From assembly GCA_914767715.1 (NCBI GenBank), contig OU612065.1, positions 22,756,001 to 22,816,000 of the forward strand: 60,000 nt of DNA. Reading direction: 5' to 3'. Of the stretch, positions 1 to 11,499 are shown one piece after another. The DNA is from Membranipora membranacea. Taxonomy: Eukaryota; Bryozoa; Gymnolaemata; Cheilostomatida; Membraniporidae. The notes under the pieces were generated by a model. That model did no database searches and was not told where the DNA came from. It worked only from the letters and a program-made list of their open reading frames with translations. Both the position numbers and the translations under genes were made by a program. Positions within the stretch are counted from its first letter, which is position 1; each line of letters starts with the position of its first letter.

Positions 1-121
1 TTTATCAAACTCCGACCAGTTCAAGCTCTTATCGGCCTTACTCTAAATCCAGAATATTGGAATCATCGGGTTAATAGGGGGGTAATTAAGCTGACTTTAA
101 ATTTGCAAAATTATACCAAGG
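1..121 (+). repeat. Partial monomer at the left window edge
   Basis: This is the last 121 bp of a monomer whose start lies outside the window. It has the TATCAAACT and TCGGGTT alleles. It shows that the array continues to the left. Confidence 0.95.
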
Positions 122-677
122 GTGGGTATCACGCTTTTTTTTCGCTCGGATAAAAAAATAGATTTGCTTCTAACTCACCTCATGAGGAGGAGCAACTCCT
201 GCTTATCTCGAATCTGCAAACCGTTTGGCTCTGTGGCTTTTCATTCTCCGTCAGCGCCCGTTTTAATTAGGGTCACTTTTGCTAAAAAAAAACATGCCAT
301 ACGCCACCGTTCAAAAATAAAAACCCTGTCGAATCTTTATCGAACTCCGACCAGTTCAAGCTCTTATCGGCCTTACTCTAAATCCAGAATATTGGAATCA
401 TCGGGTTAATAGGGGGGTAATTAAGCTGACTTTAAATTTGCAAAATTATACCAAGGGTGGGTATCACGCTTTTTTTTCGCTCGGATCAAAAAATAGATTT
501 GCTTCTAACTCACCTCATGAGGAGGAGCAACTCCTGCTTATCTCGAATCTGCAAACCGTTTGGCTCTGTGGCTTTTCATTCTCCGTCAGCGCCCGTTTTA
601 ATTAGGGTCACTTTTGCTAAAAAAAAACATGCCATACGCCACCGTTCAAAAATAAAAACTCTGTCGAATCTTTATCG

Positions 678-3018
678 AACTCCGACCAGTTCAAGCTCTT
701 ATCGGCCTTACTCTAAATCCAGAATATTGGAATCATCGGGTTAATAGGGGGGTAATTAAGCTGACTTTAAATTTGCAAAATTATACCAAGGGTGGGTATC
801 ACGCTTTTTTTTCGCTCGGATCAAAAAATAGATTTGCTTCTAACTCACCTCATGAGGAGGAGCAACTCCTGCTTATCTCGAATCTGCAAACCGTTTGGCT
901 CTGTGGCTTTTCATTCTCCGTCAGCGCCCGTTTTAATTAGGGTCACTTTTGCTAAAAAAAAACATGCCATACGCCACCGTTCAAAAATTAAAACCCTGTC
1001 GAATCTTTATCGAACTCCGACCAGTTCAAGCTCTTATCGGCCTTACTCTAAATCCAGAATATTGGAATCATCGGGTTAATAGGGGGGTAATTAAGCTGAC
1101 TTTAAATTTGCAAAATTATACCAAGGGTGGGTATCACGCTTTTTTTTCGCTCGGATCAAAAAATAGATTTGCTTCTAACTCACCTCATGAGGAGGAGCAA
1201 CTCCTGCTTATCTCGAATCTGCAAACCGTTTGGCTCTGTGGCTTTTCATTCTCCGTCAGCGCCTGTTTTAATTAGGGTCACTTTTGCTAAAAAAAAACAT
1301 GCCATACGCCACCGTTCAAAAATAAAAACTCTGTCGAATCTTTATCAAACTCCGACCAGTTCAAGCTCTTATCGGCCTTACTCTAAATCCAGAATATTGG
1401 AATCATCGGGTTAATAGGGGGGTAATTAAGCTGACTTTAAATTTGCAAAATTATACCAAGGGTGGGTATCACGCTTTTTTTTCGCTCGGATAAAAAAATA
1501 GATTTGCTTCTAACTCACCTCATGAGGAGGAGCAACTCCTGCTTATCTCGAATCTGCAAACCGTTTGGCTCTGTGGCTTTTCATTCTCCGTCAGCGCCCG
1601 TTTTAATTAGGGTCACTTTTGCTAAAAAAAAACATGCCATACGCCACCGTTCAAAAATAAAAACCCTGTCGAATCTTTATCGAACTCCGACCAGTTCAAG
1701 CTCTTATCGGCCTTACTCTAAATCCAGAATATTGGAATCATCGGGTTAATAGGGGGGTAATTAAGCTGACTTTAAATTTGCAAAATTATACCAAGGGTGG
1801 GTATCACGCTTTTTTTTCGCTCGGATCAAAAAATAGATTTGCTTCTAACTCACCTCATGAGGAGGAGCAACTCCTGCTTATCTCGAATCTGCAAACCGTT
1901 TGGCTCTGTGGCTTCTCATTCTCCGTCAGCGCCCGTTTTAATTAGGGTCACTTTTGCTAAAAAAAAACATGCCATACGCCACCGTTCAAAAATAAAAACT
2001 CTGTCGAATCTTTATCGAACTCCGACCAGTTCAAGCTCTTATCGGCCTTACTCTAAATCCAGAATATTGGAATCATCGGGTTAATAGGGGGGTAATTAAG
2101 CTGACTTTAAATTTGCAAAATTATACCAAGGGTGGCTATCACGCTTTTTTTTCGCTCGGATCAAAAAATAGATTTGCTTCTAACTCACCTCATGAGGAGG
2201 AGCAACTCCTGCTTATCTCGAATCTGCAAACCGTTTGGCTCTGTGGCTTTTTATTCTCCGTCAGCGCCCGTTTTAATTAGGGTCACTTTTGCTAAAAAAA
2301 AACATGCCATACGCCACCGTTCAAAAATAAAAACTCTGTCGAATCTTTATCAAACTCCGACCAGTTCAAGCTCTTATCGGCCTTACTCTAAATCCAGAAT
2401 ATTGGAATCATCGGGTTAATAGGGGGGTAATTAAGCTGACTTTAAATTTGCAAAATTATACCAAGGGTGGGTATCACGCTTTTTTTCGCTCGGATCAAAA
2501 AATAGATTTGCTTCTAACTCACCTCATGAGGAGGAGCAACTCCTGCTTATCTCGAATCTGCAAACCGTTTGGCTCTGTGGCTTTTCATTCTCCGTCAGCG
2601 CCCGTTTTAATTAGGGTCACTTTTGCTAAAAAAAACATGCCATACGCCACCGTTCAAAAATGAAAACTCTGTCGAATCATTATCAAACTCCGACCAGTTC
2701 AAGCTCTTATCGGCCTTACTCTAAATCCAGAATATTGGAATCATCGGGTTAATAGGGGGGTAATTAAGCTGACTTTAAATTTGCAAAATTATACCAAGGG
2801 TGGGTATCACGCTTTTTTTCGCTCGGATCAAAAAATAGATTTGCTTCTAACTCACCTCATGAGGAGGAGCAACTCCTGCCTATCTCGAATCTGCAAACCG
2901 TTTGGCTCTGTGGCTTTTCATTCTCCGTCAGCGCCCGTTTTAATTAGGGTCACTTTTGCTAAAAAAAAACATGCCATACGCCACCGTTCAAAAATAAAAA
3001 CTCTGTCGAATCTTTATC
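678..3018 (+). repeat. First copy of a 7-monomer (2,341-bp) tandem duplication
   Basis: Ordered variants in this stretch (AACCCTG type at 792; GCCTGTT at 1127; GATAAAA at 1462; GGCTTCTC at 1797; GTGGCTATC with GGCTTTTTATT at 2132; T7/A7 with AATGAAA near 2467) recur in the same order 2,341-2,342 bp later. The boundary is known only to within about 140 bp (2880-3019). Confidence 0.8.
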
Positions 3019-5359
3019 GAACTCCGACCAGTTCAAGCTCTTATCGGCCTTACTCTAAATCCAGAATATTGGAATCATCGGGTTAATAGGGGGGTAATTA
3101 AGCTGACTTTAAATTTGCAAAATTATACCAAGGGTGGGTATCACGCTTTTTTTTCGCTCGGATCAAAAAATAGATTTGCTTCTAACTCACCTCATGAGGA
3201 GGAGCAACTCCTGCTTATCTCGAATCTGCAAACCGTTTGGCTCTGTGGCTTTTCATTCTCCGTCAGCGCCCGTTTTAATTAGGGTCACTTTTGCTAAAAA
3301 AAAACATGCCATACGCCACCGTTCAAAAATAAAAACCCTGTCGAATCTTTATCGAACTCCGACCAGTTCAAGCTCTTATCGGCCTTACTCTAAATCCAGA
3401 ATATTGGAATCATCGGGTTAATAGGGGGGTAATTAAGCTGACTTTAAATTTGCAAAATTATACCAAGGGTGGGTATCACGCTTTTTTTTCGCTCGGATCA
3501 AAAAATAGATTTGCTTCTAACTCACCTCATGAGGAGGAGCAACTCCTGCTTATCTCGAATCTGCAAACCGTTTGGCTCTGTGGCTTTTCATTCTCCGTCA
3601 GCGCCTGTTTTAATTAGGGTCACTTTTGCTAAAAAAAAACATGCCATACGCCACCGTTCAAAAATAAAAACTCTGTCGAATCTTTATCAAACTCCGACCA
3701 GTTCAAGCTCTTATCGGCCTTACTCTAAATCCAGAATATTGGAATCATCGGGTTAATAGGGGGGTAATTAAGCTGACTTTAAATTTGCAAAATTATACCA
3801 AGGGTGGGTATCACGCTTTTTTTTCGCTCGGATAAAAAAATAGATTTGCTTCTAACTCACCTCATGAGGAGGAGCAACTCCTGCTTATCTCGAATCTGCA
3901 AACCGTTTGGCTCTGTGGCTTTTCATTCTCCGTCAGCGCCCGTTTTAATTAGGGTCACTTTTGCAAAAAAAAACATGCCATACGCCACCGTTCAAAAATA
4001 AAAACCCTGTCGAATCTTTATCGAACTCCGACCAGTTCAAGCTCTTATCGGCCTTACTCTAAATCCAGAATATTGGAATCATCGGGTTAATAGGGGGGTA
4101 ATTAAGCTGACTTTAAATTTGCAAAATTATACCAAGGGTGGGTATCACGCTTTTTTTTCGCTCGGATCAAAAAATAGATTTGCTTCTAACTCACCTCATG
4201 AGGAGGAGCAACTCCTGCTTATCTCGAATCTGCAAACCGTTTGGCTCTGTGGCTTCTCATTCTCCGTCAGCGCCCGTTTTAATTAGGGTCACTTTTGCTA
4301 AAAAAAAACATGCCATACGCCACCGTTCAAAAATAAAAACTCTGTCGAATCTTTATCGAACTCCGACCAGTTCAAGCTCTTATCGGCCTTACTCTAAATC
4401 CAGAATATTGGAATCATCGGGTTAATAGGGGGGTAATTAAGCTGACTTTAAATTTGCAAAATTATACCAAGGGTGGCTATCACGCTTTTTTTTCGCTCGG
4501 ATCAAAAAATAGATTTGCTTCTAACTCACCTCATGAGGAGGAGCAACTCCTGCTTATCTCGAATCTGCAAACCGTTTGGCTCTGTGGCTTTTTATTCTCC
4601 GTCAGCGCCCGTTTTAATTAGGGTCACTTTTGCTAAAAAAAAACATGCCATACGCCACCGTTCAAAAATAAAAACTCTGTCGAATCTTTATCAAACTCCG
4701 ACCAGTTCAAGCTCTTATCGGCCTTACTCTAAATCCAGAATATTGGAATCATCGGGTTAATAGGGGGGTAATTAAGCTGACTTTAAATTTGCAAAATTAT
4801 ACCAAGGGTGGGTATCACGCTTTTTTTCGCTCGGATCAAAAAATAGATTTGCTTCTAACTCACCTCATGAGGAGGAGCAACTCCTGCTTATCTCGAATCT
4901 GCAAACCGTTTGGCTCTGTGGCTTTTCATTCTCCGTCAGCGCCCGTTTTAATTAGGGTCACTTTTGCTAAAAAAAACATGCCATACGCCACCGTTCAAAA
5001 ATGAAAACTCTGTCGAATCATTATCAAACTCCGACCAGTTCAAGCTCTTATCGGCCTTACTCTAAATCCAGAATATTGGAATCATCGGGTTAATAGGGGG
5101 GTAATTAAGCTGACTTTAAATTTGCAAAATTATACCAAGGGTGGGTATCACGCTTTTTTTCGCTCGGATCAAAAAATAGATTTGCTTCTAACTCACCTCA
5201 TGAGGAGGAGCAACTCCTGCCTATCTCGAATCTGCAAACCGTTTGGCTCTGTGGCTTTTCATTCTCCGTCAGCGCCCGTTTTAATTAGGGTCACTTTTGC
5301 TAAAAAAAAACATGCCATACGCCACCGTTCAAAAATAAAAACTCTGTCGAATCTTTATC
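3019..5359 (+). repeat. Second copy of the 7-monomer (2,341-bp) tandem duplication
   Basis: It repeats the variant order of 678-3018: 3134, 3469, 3804, 4138, 4473 and about 4808 correspond to 792, 1127, 1462, 1797, 2132 and 2467. The monomer near 2800 is a hybrid. Its left half has the CTGCCTATC allele of the monomer near 5141, and its right half has the TATCGAACT allele of the monomer at 457. This is the signature of a tandem duplication junction. Beta and gamma carry only one copy of the stretch. Confidence 0.8.
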
Positions 5360-6142
5360 AAACTCCGACCAGTTCAAGCTCTTATCGGCCTTACTCTAAA
5401 TCCAGAATATTGGAATCATCGGGTTAATAGGGGGGTAATTAAGCTGACTTTAAATTTGCAAAAGTATACCAAGGGTGGGTATCACGCTTTTTTTCGCTCG
5501 GATCAAAAAATAGATTTGCTTCTAACTCACCTCATGAGGAGGAGCAACTCCTGCTTATCTCGAATCTGCAAACCGTTTGGCTCTGTGGCTTTTCATTCTC
5601 CGTCAGCGCCCGTTTTAATTAGGGTCACTTTTGCTAAAAAAAACATGCCATACGCCACCGTTCAAAAATGAAAACTCTGTCGAATCATTATCAAACTCCG
5701 ACCAGTTCAAGCTCTTATCGCCCTTACTCTAAATCCAGAATATTGGAATCATCGGGTTAATAGGGGGGTAATTAAGCTGACTTTAAATTTGCAAAATTAT
5801 ACCAAGGATGGGTATCACGCTTTTTTTTCGCTCGGATCAAAAAATAGATTTGCTTCTAAATCACCTCATGAGGAGGAGCAACTCCTGCTTATCTCGAATC
5901 TGCAAACCGTTTGGCTCTGTGGCTTTTCATTCTCCGTCAGCGCCCGTTTTAATTAGGGTCACTTTTGCTAAAAAAAAACATGCCATACGCCACCGTTCAA
6001 AAATAAAAACTCTGTCGAATCTTTATCAAACTCCGACCAGTTCAAGCTCTTATCGGCCTTACTCTAAATCCAGAATATTGGAATCATCGGTTTAATAGGG
6101 GGGTAATTAAGCTGACTTTAAATTTGCAAAATTATACCAAGG

Positions 6143-6471
6143 GTGGGTATCACGCTTTTTTTTCGCTCGGATCCAAAAATAGATTTGCTTCTAACTCACC
6201 TCATGAGCAACTCCTGCTTATCTCGAATCTGCAAACCGTTTGGCTCTGTGGCTTTTCATTCTCCGTCGGCGCCCGTTTTAATTAGGGTCACTTTTGCTAA
6301 AAAAAACCATGCCATACGCCACCGTTCAAAAATGAAAACTCTGTCGAATCATTATCAAACTCTGACCAGTTCAAGCTCTTATCGGCCTTATTCTAAATCC
6401 AGAATATTGGAATCATCGGTTTAATAGGGGGGGAATTAAGCTGACTTTAAATTTGCAAAATTATACCAAGG
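6143..6471 (+). repeat. Monomer with 6-bp deletion (329 bp)
   Basis: CCTCATGAGGAGGAGCAAC is shortened to CCTCATGAGCAAC, losing one GAGGAG-like 6-bp stretch and so destroying the adjacent hairpin and half of the palindrome. The monomer also carries GATCCAAAAAT, GTCGGCGCC and CTCTGACC. I saw this deletion nowhere else in the window, so it is either young or lost from the related copies. Confidence 0.9.
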
Positions 6472-9400
6472 GTGGGTATCACGCTTTTTTTTCGCTCGGA
6501 TCAAAAAATAGATTTGCTTCTAACTCACCTCATGAGGAGGAGCAACTCCTGCTTATCTCGAATCTGCAAACCGTTTGGCTCTGTGGCTTTTCATTCTCCG
6601 TCAGCGCCCGTTTTAATTAGGGTCACTTTTGCTAAAAAAAAACATGCCATACGCCACCGTTCAAAAATGAAAACTCTGTCGAATCATTATCAAACTCCGA
6701 CCAGTTCAAGCTCTTATCGGCCTTATTCTAAATCCAGAATATTGGAATCATCGGTTTAATAGGGGGGTAATTAAGCTGACTTTAAATTTGCAAAATTATA
6801 CCAAGGGTGGGTATCACGCTTTTTTTTCACTCGGATCAAAAAATAGATTTGCTTCTAACTCACCTCATGAGGAGGAGCAACTCCTGCTTATCTCGAATCT
6901 GCAAACCGTTTGGCTCTGTGGCGTTTCATTCTCCGTCAGCGCCCGTTTTAATTAGGGTCACTTTTGCAAAAAAAAAACATGCCATACGCCACCGTTCAAA
7001 AATGAAAACTCTGTCGAATCATTATCAAACTCCGACCAGTTCAAGCTCTTATCGGCCTTATTCTAAATCCAGAATATTGGAATCATCGGTTTAATAGGGG
7101 GGTAATTAAGCTGACTTTAAATTTGCAAAATTATACCAAGGGTGGGTATCACGCTTTTTTTTTCGCTCGGATCAAAAAATAGATTTGCTTCTAACTCACC
7201 TCATGAGGAGGAGCAACTCCTGCTTATCTCGAATCTGCAAACCGTTTGGCTCTGTGGCTTTTCATTCTCCGTCAGTGCCCGTCTTAATTAGGGTCACTTT
7301 TGCTAAAAAAAAACATGCCATACGCCACCGTTCAAAAATGAAAACTCTGTCCAATCATTATCAAACTCCGACCAGTTCAAGCTCTTATCGCCCTTACTCT
7401 AAATCCAGAATATTGGAATCATCGGTTTAATAGGGGGGTAATTAAGCTGACTTTAAATTTGCAAAATTATACCAAGGGTGGGTATCACGCTTTTTTTTCG
7501 CTCGGATCACAAAATAGATTTGCTTCTAACTCACCTCATGAGGAGGAGCAATTCCTGCTTATCTCGAATCTGCAAAGCGTTTGGCTCTGTGGCTTTTCAT
7601 TCTCCGTCAGCGCCCGTTTTAATTAGGGTCATTTTTGCTAAAAAAAACATGCCATACGCCACCGTTCAAAAATAAAAACTCTGTCGAATCTTTATCAAAC
7701 TCCGACCAGGTCAAGCTCTTATCGGCCTTACTCTAAATCCAGAATATTGGAATCATCGGGTTAATAGGGGGGTAATTAAGCTGACTTTAAATTTGCAAAA
7801 TTATACCAAGGGTGGGTATCATGCTTTTTTTTCGCTCGGATCAAAAAATAGATTTGCTTCTAACTCACCTCATGAGGAGGAGCAACTCCTGCTTATCTCG
7901 AATCTGCAAACCGATTGGCTCTGTGGCTTTTCATTCTCCGTCAGCGCCCGTTTTAATTAGGGTCACTTTTGCTAAAAAAAAACATGCCATACGCCACCGT
8001 TCAAAAATGAAAACTCTGTCGAATCATTATCAAACTCCGACCACTTCAAGCTGTTATCGGCCTTATCCTAAATCCAGGATATTGGAATCATCGGTTTAAT
8101 AGGGGGGTAAGTAAGCTGACTTTAAATTTGCAAAATTATCCCAAGGGTGGGTATCACGCTTTTTTTTCGCTCGGATCAAAAAATAGATTTGCTTCTAACT
8201 CACCTCATGAGGAGGAGCAACTCCTGCTTATCTCGAATCTGCAAACCGTTTGGCTCTGTGGCTTTTCATTCTCCGTCAGCGCCCGTTTTAATTAGGGTCA
8301 CTTTTGCTAAAAAAAAACATGCCATACGCCACCGTTCAAAAATAAAAACTCTGTCAAATCATTATCAAACTCCGACCAGTTCAAGCTCTTATCGGCCTTA
8401 TTCTAAATCCAGAATATTGGAATCATCGGTTTAATAGGGGGGTAATTAAGCTGACTTTAAATTTGCAAAATTATACCAAGGGTGGGTATCACGCTTTTTT
8501 TTCGCTCGGATCAAAAAATAGATTTGCTTCTAACTCACCTCATGAGGAGGAGCAACTCCTGCTTATCTCGAATCTGCAAACCGTTTGACTCTGTGGCTTT
8601 TCATTCTCCGTCAGCGCCCGTTTTAATTAGGGTCACTTTTGCTAAAAAAAAACATGCCATACGTCACCGCTCAAAAATAAAAACTCTGTCGAATCTTTAT
8701 CAAACTCCGACCTGTTCAAGCTCTTATCGGCCTTACTCTAAATCCAGAATATTGGAATCATCGGGTTAATAGGGGGGTAATTATGCTGACTTTAAATTTG
8801 CAAAATTATACCAAGGGTGGGTATCACGCTTTTTTTTCGCTCGGATCAAAAAATAGATTTGCTTCTAACTCACCTCATGAGAAGGAGCAACTCCTGCTTA
8901 TCTCGAATCTGCAAACCGTTTGGCTCTGTGGCTTTTCATTCTCCGTCAGCGCCCGTTTTAATTAGGGTCACTTTTGCTAAAAAAAAACATGCCATACGCC
9001 ACCGTTCAAAAATGAAAACTCTGTCGAATCATTATCAAACTCCGACCAGTTCAAGCTCTTATCGGCCTTACTCTAAATCCAGAATATTGGAATCATCGGG
9101 TTAATAGGGGGGTAATTAAGCTCACATTAAATTTGCAAAATTATACCAAGGGTGGGTATCACGCTTTTTTTTCGCTCGGATCAAAAAATAGATTTGCTTC
9201 TAACTCACCTCATGAGGAGGAGCAACTCCTGCTTATCTCGAATCTGCAAACCGTTTGGCTCTGTGGCTTTTCATTCTCCGTCAGCGCCCGTATAAATTAG
9301 GGTCACTTTTGCTAAAAAAAAACATGCCATACGCCACCGTTCAAAAATAAAAACTCTGTCGAATCTTTATCAAACTCCGACCAGTTCAAGCTCTTATCGG

Positions 9401-9486
9401 CCTTACTCTAAATCCAGAATATTGGAATCATCGGGTTAATAGGGGGGTAATTAAGCTGACTTTAAATTTGCAAAATTATACCAAGG

Positions 9487-9825
9487 GTGGGTATCACGCT
9501 TTTTTTTCGCTCGGATCAAAAAATAGATTTGCTTCTAACTCACCTCATGAGGAGGAGCAACTCCTGCTTATCTCGAATCTGCAAACCGTTTGGCTCTGTG
9601 GCTTTTCATTCTCCGTCAGCGCCCGTTTTAATTAGGGTCACTTTTGCTAAAAAAAAAAAAACATGCCATACGCCACCGTTCAAAAATGAAAACTCTGTCG
9701 AATCATTATCAAACTCCGACCAGTTCAAGGTCTTATCGGCCTTATTCTAAATCCAGAATATTGGAATCATCGGTTTAATAGGGGGGTAATTAAGCTGACT
9801 TTAAATTTGCAAAATTATACCAAGG
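9487..9825 (+). repeat. Monomer with expanded A13 tract
   Basis: The poly-A run after GCT is 13 nt long instead of the usual 9. Its counterpart at 17859-18197 has the same A13, 8,372 bp away, which supports block copying between alpha and beta. Confidence 0.9.
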
Positions 9826-11499
9826 GTGGGTATCACGCTTTTTTTTCGCTCGGATCAAAAAATAGATTTGCTTCTAACTCACCTCATGAGGAGGAGCAAC
9901 TCCTGCTTATCTCGAATCTGCAAACCGTTTGCCTCTGTGGCTTTTCATTCTCCGTCAGCGCCCGTTTTAATTAGGGTCACTTTTGCTAAAAAAAACATGC
10001 CATACGCCACCGTTCAAAAATAAAAAACTCTGTCGAATCTTTATCAAACTCCGACCAGTTCAAGCTCTTATCGGCCTTACTCTAAATCCAGAATATTGGA
10101 ATCATCGGGTTAATAGGGGGGTAATTAAGCTGACTTTAAATTTGCAAAATTATACCAAGGCTGGGTATCACGCTTTTTTTTCGCTCGGATCAAAAAATAG
10201 ATTTGCTTCCAACTCACCTCATGAGGAGGAGCAACACCTGCTTATCTCGAATCTGCAAACCGTTTGGTTCTGTGGCTTTTCATTCTCCGTCAGCGCCCGT
10301 TTTAATTAGGGTCACTTTTGCTAAAAAAAAACATGCCATACGCCACCGTTCAAAAATAAAAACTCTGTCGAATCTTTATCAAACTCCGACCAGTTCAAGC
10401 TCTTATCGGCCTTACTCTAAATCCAGAATATTGGAATCATCGGGTTAATAAGGGGGTAATTAAGCTGACTTTAAATTTGCAAAATTATACCAAGGGTGGG
10501 TATCACGCTTTTTTTTCGCTCGGATCAAAAATAGATTTGCTTCTAACTCACCTCATGTGGAGGAGCAACTCCTGCTTATCTCGAATCTGCAAACCGTTTG
10601 GCTCTGTGGCTTTTCATTCTCCGTCAGCGCCCGTTTTAATTAGGGTCACTTTTGCTAAAAAAAAACATGCCATACGCCACCGTTCAAAAATAAAAACTCT
10701 GTCGAATCTTTATCAAACTCCGACCAGTTCAAGCTCTTATCGGCTTTACTCTAAATCCAGAATATTGGAATCATCGGGTTAATAGGGGGGTAATTAAGCT
10801 GACTTTAAATTTGCAAAATTATACCAAGGGTGGGTATCACGCTTTTTTTTCGCTCGGATCAAAAAATAGATTTGCTTCTAACTCACCTCATGAGGAGGAG
10901 CAACTCCTGCTTATCTCGAATCTGCAAACCGTTTGGCTCTGTGGCTTTTCATTCTCCGTCAGCGCCCGTTTTAATTAGGGTCACTTTTGCTAAAAAAAAA
11001 CATGCCATACGCCACCGTTCAAAAATAAAAACTCTGTCGAATCTTTATCAAACTCCGACCAGTTCAAGCTCTTATCGGCCTTACTCTAAATCCAGAATAT
11101 TGGAATCATCGGGTTAATAGGGGGGTAATTAAGTTGACTTTAAATTTGCAAAACTATACCAAGGGTGGGTATCACGCTTTTTTTTCGCTCGGATCAAAAA
11201 ATAGATTTGCTTCTAACTCACCTCATGAGGAGGAGCAACTCCTGCTTATCTCGAAACTGCAAACCGTTTGGCTCTGTGGCTTTTCATTCTCCGTCAGCGC
11301 CGGTTTTAATTAGGGTCACTTTTGCTAAAAAAAAACATGCCATACGCTACCGTTCAAAAATAAAAACTCTGTCGAATCTTTATCAAACTCCGACCAGTTC
11401 AAGCTCTTATCGGCCTTACTCTAAATCCAGAATATTGGAATCATCGGGTTAATAGGGGGGTAATTAAGCTGACTTTAAATTTGCAAAATTATACCAAGG

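Larger units (their letters stand above)
122..11499 (+). repeat. Zone I higher-order copy alpha (about 34 monomers)
   Basis: This block aligns monomer by monomer with beta (11500-19870). Its start (GATAAAA plus AACCCTG type at 122) matches 11500, and its right third (7478-11499) matches 15850-19870 at a constant offset of 8371-8372 bp. It is longer than beta because it contains an internal 7-monomer tandem duplication and about two more monomers between 6143 and 7477. The monomers at 5475 (AAAAGTATACC) and 5808 (AAGGATGGG, CTAAATCACC) match 14512 and 14845. Confidence 0.8.

Noticed and set aside
122-409. A 95-codon open frame repeated in most monomers (as at 122-409, 457-744, 49962-50249), which might look like a large tandem gene family
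   Set aside because: It begins at GTG (or TTG in the longer versions), not ATG. It is often broken by changes in the A7-A13 and T7-T9 runs, has no recognisable domain, and lies in a 335-bp unit that shifts frame at every repeat. Open by chance in the consensus and multiplied by repetition.
9288-9298. TATA-box-like GTATAAATT in one monomer (also near 17664)
   Set aside because: It is a two-base variant of the common GTTTTAATT, shared by one pair of block copies. No other promoter element or downstream gene supports it.
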